From NCBI GenBank assembly GCA_039105265.1, contig JAPFFF010000007.1, forward strand, positions 4,774,001-4,838,000: a stretch of DNA of 64,000 nucleotides, written 5' to 3'. The notes beneath the pieces were generated by a model. The model had not been told where the DNA came from and made no database searches. It saw only the letters and a list, made by a program, of their open reading frames with translations. Position 1 is the first letter of the stretch. Each line of letters begins with the position of its first letter. The DNA comes from Tritrichomonas musculus (taxonomy: Eukaryota > Parabasalia > Tritrichomonadida > Tritrichomonadidae). Positions 1 to 10,200 of this stretch are shown here, piece by piece. A program made the translations under genes and the position numbers.

Positions 1-356
1 AAAATTTGGGTTCTGAGCAAATATAATGTGAGAATATTTTCAAATGCATAGCAATTAATGATTGAGGTAAGCTTATATTTTTCTCAATTTTTTATAAATG
101 TTGATTATTTTCTTTTCAATATTTTGTATACCATTCAAATATTAATACATGAAATATCTTGATAATTAATCAAAATAAATACATATTAAATTGTATATAT
201 ATAATATAAAACTGTTACAAATATATAATATAAAACTGTTATAAATATATAAAATTAAGAATAAAAATAATCTATAGAATAGAAGAAGATTCCATACCTT
301 TTTGTAATAATATATGACAGATTGACAAGTTAAATAAATAAAAAAATAAGACATGC

Positions 357-388
<32 letters not shown>

Positions 389-424
389 CAAGACACTCTT
401 TAAAAATATTTCAGGACAATAACT
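1..424. other. AT-rich intergenic stretch with poly(A) tract
   Basis: No gene is visible. The stretch is dominated by A/T runs and short repeats such as the near-duplicate ATATAATATAAAACTGTTA at about 197 and 223. A run of about 29 A residues occupies 360-388, some 60 bases upstream of the first gene start. Confidence 0.6.
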
Positions 425-431
425 TCATTTA
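425..431 (+). promoter_or_regulatory. Initiator (Inr) TCATTTA
   Basis: TCATTTA matches the trichomonad initiator consensus TCA(+1)YT(T/A). The predicted first transcribed base is A427, leaving a 5' leader of 21 nt before the ATG at 448. Short leaders of this kind are typical of trichomonads. Confidence 0.6.
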
Positions 432-447
432 TTGTTTTAATAACCAA

Positions 448-1416
448 ATGGGTGCTGTTGAAACAATAGTTGATGCTGTAACGGATAATAGAACATATTA
501 CAACTGCCCAAGTTGCGGGAGAAGAGTCTGGGCATATGGATCCTTTGCTGGCAATGTTTGCTGGAATTGTCCTGGCACACTAGCGCATGCAGCAGTCAAA
601 GCAACTGATCTTGTGACAGCTGGAATGACATCAACAATCGTAGATGCAGCATTAGATAACAGGACTGAATATATATGTCCTCGTTGTGGATGTAAAAAAT
701 GGGCTTATGGAGCTGGCATAGGTCGAACATGTTTAGATTGCCTGGCGCGCGAAACATCTGAATTGCTCCATGGGAATTTTGGAGATATTAAGAATTGGTT
801 CAACATGGCCAAAGCAAGTGAAATGGAAGTAGATTTGGACGACTTTTTGGATCAATATTATAATGAATTAGGAACAGTTGTTAAAATTAATGGTAAAACC
901 TTCACTAATGTAGTCCCGAAATCAAATTTAACAAACGCTAAATATTATGATGAGTATAATGAGGGATATACGTGCGGCCTCAATGCAGTCAACATTTGTT
1001 TGAAAATCTGGGGTTACACCAAGCAATTATGTCTATATGAATATGAATATGATACCATTTTGGGTCACAAAATTGGAGAACATTACACAGATTTTTACAA
1101 CCACAGCGTTGAACCATATTTCACTTATTGCAGCTGGAAAGGTAAATATAACCCTGGCCACATTAATATTCTCTGGTCTTACATCGATGACACTGACTTC
1201 AAAAATTATTCCCTGATCATTATGGGTGGACAAGACTTCACTGGTCATTATACAGTTGTTTTAGGTGTTGATACTGAAAAACGTCACTACCTCATCATGG
1301 ATCAATCACTAAAAGTTTGGCTAGTTGACACGTATTTGTTCGAGATGATAAGCACATATAAAATTACCAAGAGTTTCAATGTATACTCAGTACATTCAGT
1401 TTACAGAGTTGGCTAG
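448..1416 (+). CDS. Double zinc-ribbon, C39/papain-like cysteine peptidase-like protein
   Basis: A 322-residue protein. Residues 5-41 and 62-98 are a tandem duplication, each starting (E/S)TIVDA and carrying a four-cysteine zinc ribbon (C20, C23, C38, C41 and C77, C80, C95, C98). The C-terminal half looks like a peptidase of the C39/papain-like fold: GYTCGLNA with candidate nucleophile C176, GHYTVVLG with candidate H267, and IMDQS with candidate D285. The order Cys-His-Asp and the spacing suit that fold, but activity is inferred. There is no signal peptide or membrane segment, so it is probably cytosolic. The ATG follows an Inr closely, which supports this start. Its codons are visibly richer in G/C than the surroundings, which could mean lateral origin or strong expression. 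The substrate is unknown; a ubiquitin-like or peptide target is only a guess. Confidence 0.6.
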   Translation: MGAVETIVDAVTDNRTYYNCPSCGRRVWAYGSFAGNVCWNCPGTLAHAAVKATDLVTAGMTSTIVDAALDNRTEYICPRCGCKKWAYGAGIGRTCLDCLARETSELLHGNFGDIKNWFNMAKASEMEVDLDDFLDQYYNELGTVVKINGKTFTNVVPKSNLTNAKYYDEYNEGYTCGLNAVNICLKIWGYTKQLCLYEYEYDTILGHKIGEHYTDFYNHSVEPYFTYCSWKGKYNPGHINILWSYIDDTDFKNYSLIIMGGQDFTGHYTVVLGVDTEKRHYLIMDQSLKVWLVDTYLFEMISTYKITKSFNVYSVHSVYRVG

Positions 1417-2007
1417 AGTAGAATTTAAACTAAATCGTTATTTCATTGACATTTTTTTCTTCTTCTTCCAATTTTTTTGAAATCAAATGAAATGTTTATT
1501 GAAATAAATAATGTTATCTTCCTAAATAAAGAATAATATCATTATAATCTTAATTATTTAAAAAACAAAAGTGTTGATGTTTAATATAGAAGATGATAAA
1601 GAGAGAGTGCCAATTCAATTAACAAATGATGAATAAATTAAATCACTAATTACACAAGCAAATAATGAATAAATAAAAACTAGCCTTTTATATAAATCTC
1701 ATTTGGATTGAAATTGTTGTAGATGATGAGCTGCATTAATTAGATTTTTGAATGAATAGATTGAATTAAAATATAAAATGTTAATCAATATTTTGAAAAA
1801 ATAGTTAATGATAACAAAATTATTTAATAGTTATTGATCATGATATTATATAATTGTTTCATATTTTTATCTGTAATATTAATGTTATTTTTTTAGTCAA
1901 AATTTTGAAGTTTTCATGCAAAAAGTTGATGTTTCTAATGGACCGTTTTATCGATAAATATCCATAAAATACATTCAAAAAAATATTTTTCTTAAATACA
2001 CCAAAAA
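1417..2007. other. Intergenic stretch with possible decayed coding relic
   Basis: Mostly AT-rich filler between convergent genes. From about 1580 to 1800 one plus-strand frame reads like protein sequence interrupted repeatedly by TAA and TGA, with two similar blocks ending NDE-stop-IKS and NNE-stop-IKT. It may be a pseudogene fragment; no family is recognisable. Confidence 0.35.
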
Positions 2008-3756
2008 TTAATCTTCAAAATTATCAATTAGTTCATTGTCATCAAAATCATTGTCATCAAAATCATCGTCATCATCATCACTGCCATAAGATTCATTATC
2101 ATTATCATCATCATCGTCATCATTGTCATTGCCATCGTCATCATCATTATTGTCATATTCATATTCATCATAGCCGGCATCTTCTTCATTTTTCACAGCT
2201 TTTGTTTGTTTCATGTCTTTCTTCTCGTTTTTGCTTTTATGAAAATCATCATCAGCATTGTCATATTCATCATATTCAAGTTCTTCTTCATTTTTCACAA
2301 CTTTTGTTTGTTTCATGTCTCTCTTCTCATTTTTGTTTTTATTGCAGCAATCAGCAGCAGCATCGATATCATCATCGTCATTTTCAGATTCGTTTTCATC
2401 TTCATTTTCTGCAACTTTTGTTTGTTCCACTCTTTTTGAATGCTTTCCGCTTTTGTTGCATTTTTCATAGATTTCATAGACAGCCAAGCTCCACAGCGCA
2501 GTCCTCATCACATTAAAGCTGAGGCTCGAGTTCTTTCCGATTGTGAGGCAGTAATATTGGTCCAGCTTTTCGCAAGGATCGCCTAAGAACGACTTCACAG
2601 TCTGATAAAAAGTGTCATTTTTCTGAATATTTCCGGATTTTCTACTTTTTCTCAAGTTTTTATTGAATTTTTTCAGAACTGTACAATCGATATCTTCGAG
2701 ATCGATATCGAAGTCATCGCCATACAATTTATGCAAGTTTGTAATTGTCTTTTTGGTCTCTTTTCCAATGAATTTCAAACCGTTTTCTTTTGAAAGAAAC
2801 TTTTTCAATTTCTCATCGGTTTCTTTCGTTGTTTTGTAAAACGAATAAACTTTTTCCATCGCGCAGAACGTGAATAAGCTGATGTACTTCTTCGCGGAAA
2901 AGTCAAGCGAGTACAAACGGAAATCAAATGAAATTGTCGAACTTTTTGAGATGATTGGAATGAACTTTTTCAAATCACGATTTGCATTAAACAAGAAAAC
3001 TTGTGTAACCTGTCCTGGAAAGAATTCCACTTTCCGTTCTTCACCAATCTTCCAATTTATATTTGATTTAGTAACTTTTTGATAACTTATTTGGTCGTTT
3101 TTGCTTATTTCCGTTTTTTTAGGAAATTTGGGATAAAAATGTGAAATTGCAAAGGTTAAAGAGGCTGTAAAAGCAAAAAAATTGAAATTTAAATGTTTGA
3201 CATCCCAGTTTTTGTGTCTAGTTTGCATATTTGATATTTTGAAGAGAATATCTTTTCCATATTTGTTAAACATTTTATTAATGATGTTTATTTGGTGCGG
3301 TCTGAGACGTTCTTTTAAAACATCTTCAATATTTATTGAAAAATCTTGGCCAAACATTTCTTTCAATCTGCCGATTATACCTTGTAATGAATATCCAACA
3401 AATTCATGGCCGCTTTCAGCCTTCAAAAAGTTTTTGAGATCTTGATTTGGTATTTCATTGGTTTGTTTGAAAACATATATTCCTTTTGAAAAGCAAAATG
3501 TAAATACGCAGATGGGAGGATGTTGCTCCTTTTGGTTGAGCATAAATTTTGGAACAAACTCAAAATCAGCAAAAATTAGGTGTTCTGTTGACATTTCTTT
3601 GATATATTGGTCAATTTCAGAATTTAAATTTATATAATTAACTGGAATAAGCATGTTTGGACAAAATTCAAACATAAATGTATCGCCAAATTTAATTTTT
3701 ATATTTTCATCTTCGTCTTTAATCCATCCAGATTGAAATTGAATAACTTTCGACAT
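2008..3756 (-). CDS. Tandem degenerate 3'-5' exonuclease-like protein with acidic tail
   Basis: A 582-residue protein; the ATG at 3754-3756 is the first one in the frame. Two similar halves of about 200 residues each resemble the RNase D/WRN-type DEDD exonuclease fold. The first has HLIFADFEF (the DxE of motif I) followed by GHEFVGYSLQGIIGRL. The second has TISFDFRL, where the Glu is lost, followed by LKFIGKETKKTITNL. Motif II lacks the usual Asp in both, and no convincing motif III is seen, so catalysis is unlikely. Each half ends in an aromatic/alanine-rich helix, as RNase D domains do. Residues from about 455 onward are acidic and low-complexity, with a repeated NEK(R/K)DMKQTK(V/A)VKNEE block followed by Asp runs. 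The role is unknown; nucleic-acid binding or scaffolding is an inference. Confidence 0.55.
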   Translation of the reverse strand: MSKVIQFQSGWIKDEDENIKIKFGDTFMFEFCPNMLIPVNYINLNSEIDQYIKEMSTEHLIFADFEFVPKFMLNQKEQHPPICVFTFCFSKGIYVFKQTNEIPNQDLKNFLKAESGHEFVGYSLQGIIGRLKEMFGQDFSINIEDVLKERLRPHQINIINKMFNKYGKDILFKISNMQTRHKNWDVKHLNFNFFAFTASLTFAISHFYPKFPKKTEISKNDQISYQKVTKSNINWKIGEERKVEFFPGQVTQVFLFNANRDLKKFIPIISKSSTISFDFRLYSLDFSAKKYISLFTFCAMEKVYSFYKTTKETDEKLKKFLSKENGLKFIGKETKKTITNLHKLYGDDFDIDLEDIDCTVLKKFNKNLRKSRKSGNIQKNDTFYQTVKSFLGDPCEKLDQYYCLTIGKNSSLSFNVMRTALWSLAVYEIYEKCNKSGKHSKRVEQTKVAENEDENESENDDDDIDAAADCCNKNKNEKRDMKQTKVVKNEEELEYDEYDNADDDFHKSKNEKKDMKQTKAVKNEEDAGYDEYEYDNNDDDDGNDNDDDDDDNDNESYGSDDDDDDFDDNDFDDNELIDNFED

Positions 3757-3784
3757 GATTTTTTTTTTTGTAATTACCTCAGAA

Positions 3785-3791
3785 AAAGTGA
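3785..3791 (-). promoter_or_regulatory. Initiator (Inr) TCACTTT, minus strand
   Basis: On the minus strand TCACTTTTTCTGAG places +1 at 3789, 33 nt before the ATG at 3756. It matches TCA(+1)YT(T/A) and supports that ATG over the upstream, non-ATG part of the frame. Confidence 0.5.
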
Positions 3792-4260
3792 GTTTCTGTA
3801 AAGTTGACAAAAAAAAATCTTTTCAAAAAAAAAAAAGAAAGAGAAATAACTGATCCGCATCATATTACAAAGATTTGTTGTGGTAGTATGATTATCCATA
3901 TTTCAAAAGAAATTGTAATATATTTTTAAATATTCATGTGCTTTTCAATAAAAATAATAATATCTGCCTTTCAAGATTTTTTCTTTCAGAAACCTTCTCA
4001 ATTTAGGGAGAACATTTTCAATGGATGAATAAAGATATTGCAAGAGTGCATTGATTCACAAGGTAATTACTTTGAATAAAGATTAAAAAAATTTAATATT
4101 AGCTTTTTCTCATTGTTAGAATATTCTGAGTCGGAAAACTTTTGAAACACCCTGCAAAATTAAAAAAAAAGAATACTTTGTATAAATTCAAAAAAAAAAA
4201 AAAAAAAAAAAACTAAATTTTTATTATAAAAAGTGGATTGAATGATTGATTATATCATTT
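3792..4260. other. Intergenic stretch, nothing recognisable
   Basis: AT-rich spacer between the exonuclease-like gene and the 3' end of the giant gene, with an A run at about 4189-4211. No ORF, RNA gene or structured repeat is visible. Confidence 0.5.
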
Positions 4261-7200
4261 TTAAGGACGTTTAACTGGAATAGCAATAGCAGCATCAACT
4301 GAAGTCTTAACGATACGAATGATTGTTTGTTGAAGCTGTTCTTGGTTATCGTCTCCCATCTCTTCAATTTTGAAGTATTTTCCGCCAGCTTTTTCATAGA
4401 TTGCCTTTGTTTTTCTGAAGCAATTAATTGCACGATGATCTCCACAAATGCAATGGAACAAGAATCCCCTCTCTGCAGCTTCCTTTACAACAATTGGAAA
4501 CTTTTCATCATGTTCGTCGTCCATGTCGCTTTGCTTTCCAGAAAACATTGTCCCGTGTCCAGGAGCATCAGCGATATGGATGACGATTTTTGAGCCTTCT
4601 TTCCAATTCATCTTCAGCATATCGGAATAGCCAGAGAGCCAATCTTCAGGTCCGTCATTTCCTCCTCCGCCAGTTCTTATATTGTTGAGGAACCTTTCGA
4701 GTCCTTCGATGTTTTTAGTGAAAGGGAAGAACTCGTTGTAATCGACTTTTTCAGGGGTAAAAAGTCGTGTGTAAGCTGGATCACGATAAATGACAGCGCC
4801 GTAATAAAACATGTTTTGTTTGCCTTTTGAGTTGCAATAGTGAGCGATTGATTTGCACATCTTTGAGACCGATTCAATGAAGAATCTCATTGAGCCAGTT
4901 CCGTCGATCAAGAAGCAAATGTAAATAGCATTTTTTGCCTTGTAATTAATGAAGCGATCCCACTTAACAAATGGCTTTATCTTGTACTCAAATGGCTCTG
5001 GATGGAAATTCAATGCTTCACTTGTTGAACGACCATTTAATTCATGCTTCTCAAGTGAAAGCATCCAAACAGCAATGTTTCGAATGTACCGCCAAATTCC
5101 TTCTTTGCTCAACTCTCTGAACAACTTTGAAAAGCCGCAATCAATGACAATGTCGCCTTCTTTTGAATTCAAACTCGACGACGCATAATACATGATCGAA
5201 ACCCCGCCATCGGACGATACGGCAAACGGTTTGAAGGGTGCCATTTGGGACTCTTCAGGGGATTGGGCGTAAGAAACGGTTATTCCTTCGTACATTGAAA
5301 CAAGGTTGAAATTGAAGAGTGGTCTTTCAGTGCCTTCAACTTCAATTCGACGGTTTTCGTCAAAAACACATCGGCATTTGGCAGATTTGTTTAGGTCCTT
5401 CAAAGAACTCGGTTTAAGGGTACCATCGCCATAGTGATTTCCGATGATTCTTAACGATGTCTTCTTGACATCACCTGGAAATTCTGCCATCTCAAGGAAC
5501 AAGTTTAACTCGTAACAGAGCGGTGCGTTATCGGCCCACCAAACAAGACCTCCTCCGTTTTGCCAGTACTTAATTGTGCACTCGATAAATTGGCCAACCA
5601 AATTGGGATTTCCGTTATTTGGCAGTTTCTCATCACCTCGACCACATATAATGTGAATTTGGGAATATTTGCCACTCATCATCTTCTTCATGGCTGATTC
5701 GTAATCCTGGACAATCTCCACTTTCATCCCAAATTCTGTCAATGCTTTAACCGCCGAAACCGTCGATGTAAAGTTGCCAAATTTGTCCTTCTCTGGAAGT
5801 CCGTTTTTCAGAACTTCAACCGAAATGTCAGATGATTCTTTGGCGTCCATCGACGAATCCCAGAACATGCAAAACAAAACTTTTTGATTGTTGAACTTCC
5901 TGTTCTTTCCGAGGTCAAATATTTCACCTTCTGGATTGATTACGGCTTCACCTATTCCTTTCTGCTCCGCGTTGTAGTAGTTCTGGAACATCTCGAAAGG
6001 ACGGATGACTTTGTTCAGCTCGTCATGAAGTTTGTCAAATACAATTTCATCCGGTCTGTCAACCAGTGAAGCCGTTTCTCTGAAAAGTTCATTTGTCATT
6101 GGCTCGTCAGTGAAAAAGTCGTACATCTCTGGTATGAACGACGTACTTTCCTTGCCGAGTAGGTAATTTATTCCATTCAAAAGGTGCTTCGGATCAGGTG
6201 CCCAAACGGTTCTTCTTGTCAATTTTGAGGCGTTATTTGGCAGATTGCCAATTGCAATTGTAATTGTTGTTGTCTTGTAAATTTCAATGCTGTTTGTCAA
6301 AGCGGCAACGGTTTCTCTTGTCCTTTTTGAATAACAACCGTCACTAAAAACAAAACAACAAGCTGCTGCTGTTTTTTGTTGCATTCTTAACGTCAAAACA
6401 CTCGACATCGCAGACACAATGTGATCTGAATCATGAGGATTCATAAACCTGTCAAAAAGTGCGATCCAAACAGATGAAGTGGCCGATAGAGCTGTCAATG
6501 TTGACACATCACAGCACAGCATTGCTGGTCCGTCCTTCGTTGTCACAATGATCGTGATTGATGGCAAGTCAATGTGTGAAAGTGTTGTCAATAGCGAAAC
6601 AATTGACTGCACTGAATGTGCGAATGTTGTCATGTTCGTTGTTGGTGAGAAGCATGAAGTTGTGCAGTCAATGACAATAAAAATGGAATAGCTCATAATG
6701 AGTCCTGCATTCTTTTCTAGGAAGATTTTTGTGTCTTGTCCGTGAGTCAGCAAAAATTTCACCAATCCAGGGAAGTAAAAAATGGTTCCATTCACTGATG
6801 GCGAATATTGTGAAGGCTTGTTTGGTACAAATAAATAAGACTTAAGGTTCTGTACTGATGAACTGTTATATATTTGTGGTGATATCAATGCCAATTTTCT
6901 GAGGAATCCTTTGTGATATTCTTCAGAATTTGTGAGATTAATTGTGAATGATTCGTTTGGTGTAATTGGTGGTTCAAAATCTGCTGATTCATTCATTTCA
7001 AGATTTTCATTAATGTTGTAATAAAACTTAGTTTCTTGTGGTATTTCAATAAGAACAGGCTCAAGTCCATCAGTGACAATTGAATCGGAAACATTATTAA
7101 TTGAATACCACATTAATGAAGGAACTGGAGAAACAGTTTTTGTCATTGGGAAACTAGACAAAGCTAATGCAAATTGATTGATTAACTTTGTTGGATCAGT

Positions 7201-10200
7201 GAAAACATTTTGTCCTTCATCGTAGTAAACAGATGAAGGTGATTTTGTTTTCTCTTTGTTTGAAATTTCAAATGAAAAATGGTCCCAGATTTGTTTAACA
7301 TTTTCAATGATTGATTCAGCGTCATTGTTTTCATAAGTGAGTGATTCAATGATATTTAAAAAGAAGAAAGAAACAGAAACTTTTTCATCATTGAGACACA
7401 ATTCTTGCCAATCATTTGTCAAGTGAAGTGTTCTACTTAAACCGTCACTTAAAACAAATATTGCGTGATTTTTACGTGTCTGATGCTTGATGTTTTCTCT
7501 GGCAGCTTTGATTGCTTCATGCATAGATGTAAATCTTCTAATGATTGTTATCATATCAAGCAATCTTTGAAAATGAATTTCTTCATGTTTTTCATCAAGT
7601 TTCTTCATAATAAAATGAAACTTAGGATCGCCAAAGATCATCAATGCATAAGGTATTTTCAAAGCAGTCAATGCATTAGCATAAGCAATTGATAATAATA
7701 TTAATGTTGCTTTTTGCCTGTGATCCATTGACGTCGTGCATTCAATCAATATTGATGCATAGACATCATCAGCATTATTTAAAACGCTCTCGTTTGATAC
7801 AACTGATGAAATCATTTGTTTGGTTAGGAATTCAGCAGCAGTGAAAAATTCTCCAATTCTTGGAGTTTTATTGTTCTTGTTGGAATAGTTCTTTGATTCA
7901 CCATGTGTCAGATCTATTTCTTGGAATTCAAGCTCTTCTTCTTGTTCACTAATCATTTGTTCAATCAATGTATTAATCAATTCTTGATTTGACATTTCTT
8001 TAATATCTTCAGTATCATATTCAATTCCAAATCCAGTTCCTCTTTCTTTTCCATTCTTGTTGATTTTGAGTCTCAATGATTCAAGGTCTTGAAGATCATT
8101 ATTTTTGACTTGATTGTTAAACTTTCTTCGTTGTCTTCCTGCTCTCTTTCTTGTAGGTTTGGATTTATCAGGATGATCATTATTATTTTTATCTTCTTCC
8201 TCTTCTTCTTCATCATTGTTGTCACTTCTCTTTTGCCCATTTTCTTCATCATCTGATGAATTTTCATCATTTAGGTTAATCAAGGTTGAACTCTGCTTGG
8301 ATGCAATGTTCAAGTTTGGAATTTTGTCATTAGAAAGACCAATTTGTTGCCAAATCAAACGTGATGTTGTGATTGTTTCTTGTCTTGGATTAATCAAGAA
8401 ATCGATTTCTCCAGATTTTTTGTCTGAATCTGATAAAGCGAGTCCTGTATGAATTTTGGACTTTTCTAGTCTTAATATTAATGAAATGAATGCTGGTGTG
8501 AAATCATTAATAAAGTCTTTAAAGACAGTATAATTTGTAATTTTATTATTTGTTGCCCATAAATAAATTGAAATAAGCTTGCTTAAGATATTCGATGGTT
8601 CTTTTAATGCAACAGGATTTCCCTTTTGAATTGATGAATAAAGTGAGAATGGGAATTGATATGTGGCTTTGAGATATGAATCAAATGTCTTAAAAGTAGT
8701 CAATAATGAAGCATTATTATTCAACATTTGCATATCAATAGACAAGGAATTTGATAAATACGCAGATGATGTGTTGATCTTGATTGATTTTCCGTAGTTG
8801 TGTGAAACTTCTGCATTTGATTTATTTAATTTTGCAATTTCTTCTTTTGTAACAGCTGTGAATCCTTCATTTGGATTCCATTTAACAACACTAGAGATTT
8901 TGTATCCTTCTGTTTTCATTCTATCTGAGATATGTTTTTCATTTTCTTTTTCTCCTTCTATTCTTTTGGATAAAGATTTGTATAAAGTTGAATTCTTTTT
9001 GATGCTTTCAAGATCAAGATTTGCTGCTTTTAATTCATATACTTGTCTTTCTTTTATATCTTCATATTTAATTGGTAATGTTATGTATCCATTTTGATAG
9101 CTAATATATTGAGAAAATGAACGGATGTAATCATAAACAATTTTAACAAATGACATGAATTCCCATTGTTTATCTTTACTATATTTAAAAGTTTCTGTTT
9201 GCATTGCTTGATAGAAATAATTATCTCCAATTAATTGAGAAATTTTATTTGCGATATTTAAGTAATCATATTGCTCAAATGTTTGTCCAAAGAAATCAAT
9301 GAAATAACCAAAATTGTCACGTTGTGTTAATGTTTGAAATGCATTATATAAATTTCCACAATTATATAAGTTTCTCTCTTTAATTTCTTGATAATAAAGG
9401 AAAGATGCAAAGAAACGTATAAATGGAGTTAAGTTATGTCTTCCTGGAGTCAGTTCTAAATAAATTTCTTTATCTTTTTCTCTATTTGCTTCCTTAGTAT
9501 TTTTTCCAAACAATGGGAAAACACAGCTTCGATTGGTCTTTAATATAGCAAATAATTTAACAACATTACTATTATCATTTTTGAGAGTTGTTTTTTCATC
9601 AATGTAAACATATCCACTTTCATTGATTACTAAAACATTAAATAAATCATGAATTTCCAAACCATTCGTTAGTATGTTTATAAAGCATCCATCCCACCTG
9701 TAATTTATTCTGCAATGTTCGCCATTTGGTGAGAAGAAAGCATAAGAAAAAGGAGATACAATTAGTTGATATTGTGCATTCAAAATTTTATCAACATCTT
9801 CTTTCTTTGTTAAATCAATAAAACTTCTTCCATAAAAAGCTGATGCATGATAATTTTGATCGTATTTTATATTCATTTTGCCATCATAATTGTTTTTATA
9901 AACAGAAACAGGCTGGAAATGTAATTGAAAATGTAGTTTTCTCTTTAAGTTTTTAGTCAATTCCAATGAAATCATACCTGTAAGTTTATCTTCTTTTGTT
10001 ATTTTGGATAATGATGGTAGAACTGTAAATGGATAAATGTAAATATCAAATTTCTTTGTATTAAAAGCTTTTCCAGGAAGTTTGAACTTAAGTTTCACTT
10101 TATTTTCATTTAATGATGTAACAGATATTGTTGGTGTGACTTTGCTGTTGGTTTGATTCATCCAACCAACAATGAAATAAGCTGTTCTTTCAAAAATTCC

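Noticed and set aside
2202-2516. Several plus-strand ORFs rich in Phe, Ile, Ser and His
   Set aside because: They are antisense readings of the acidic Asp/Glu-rich tail of the exonuclease-like gene and have no Inr.
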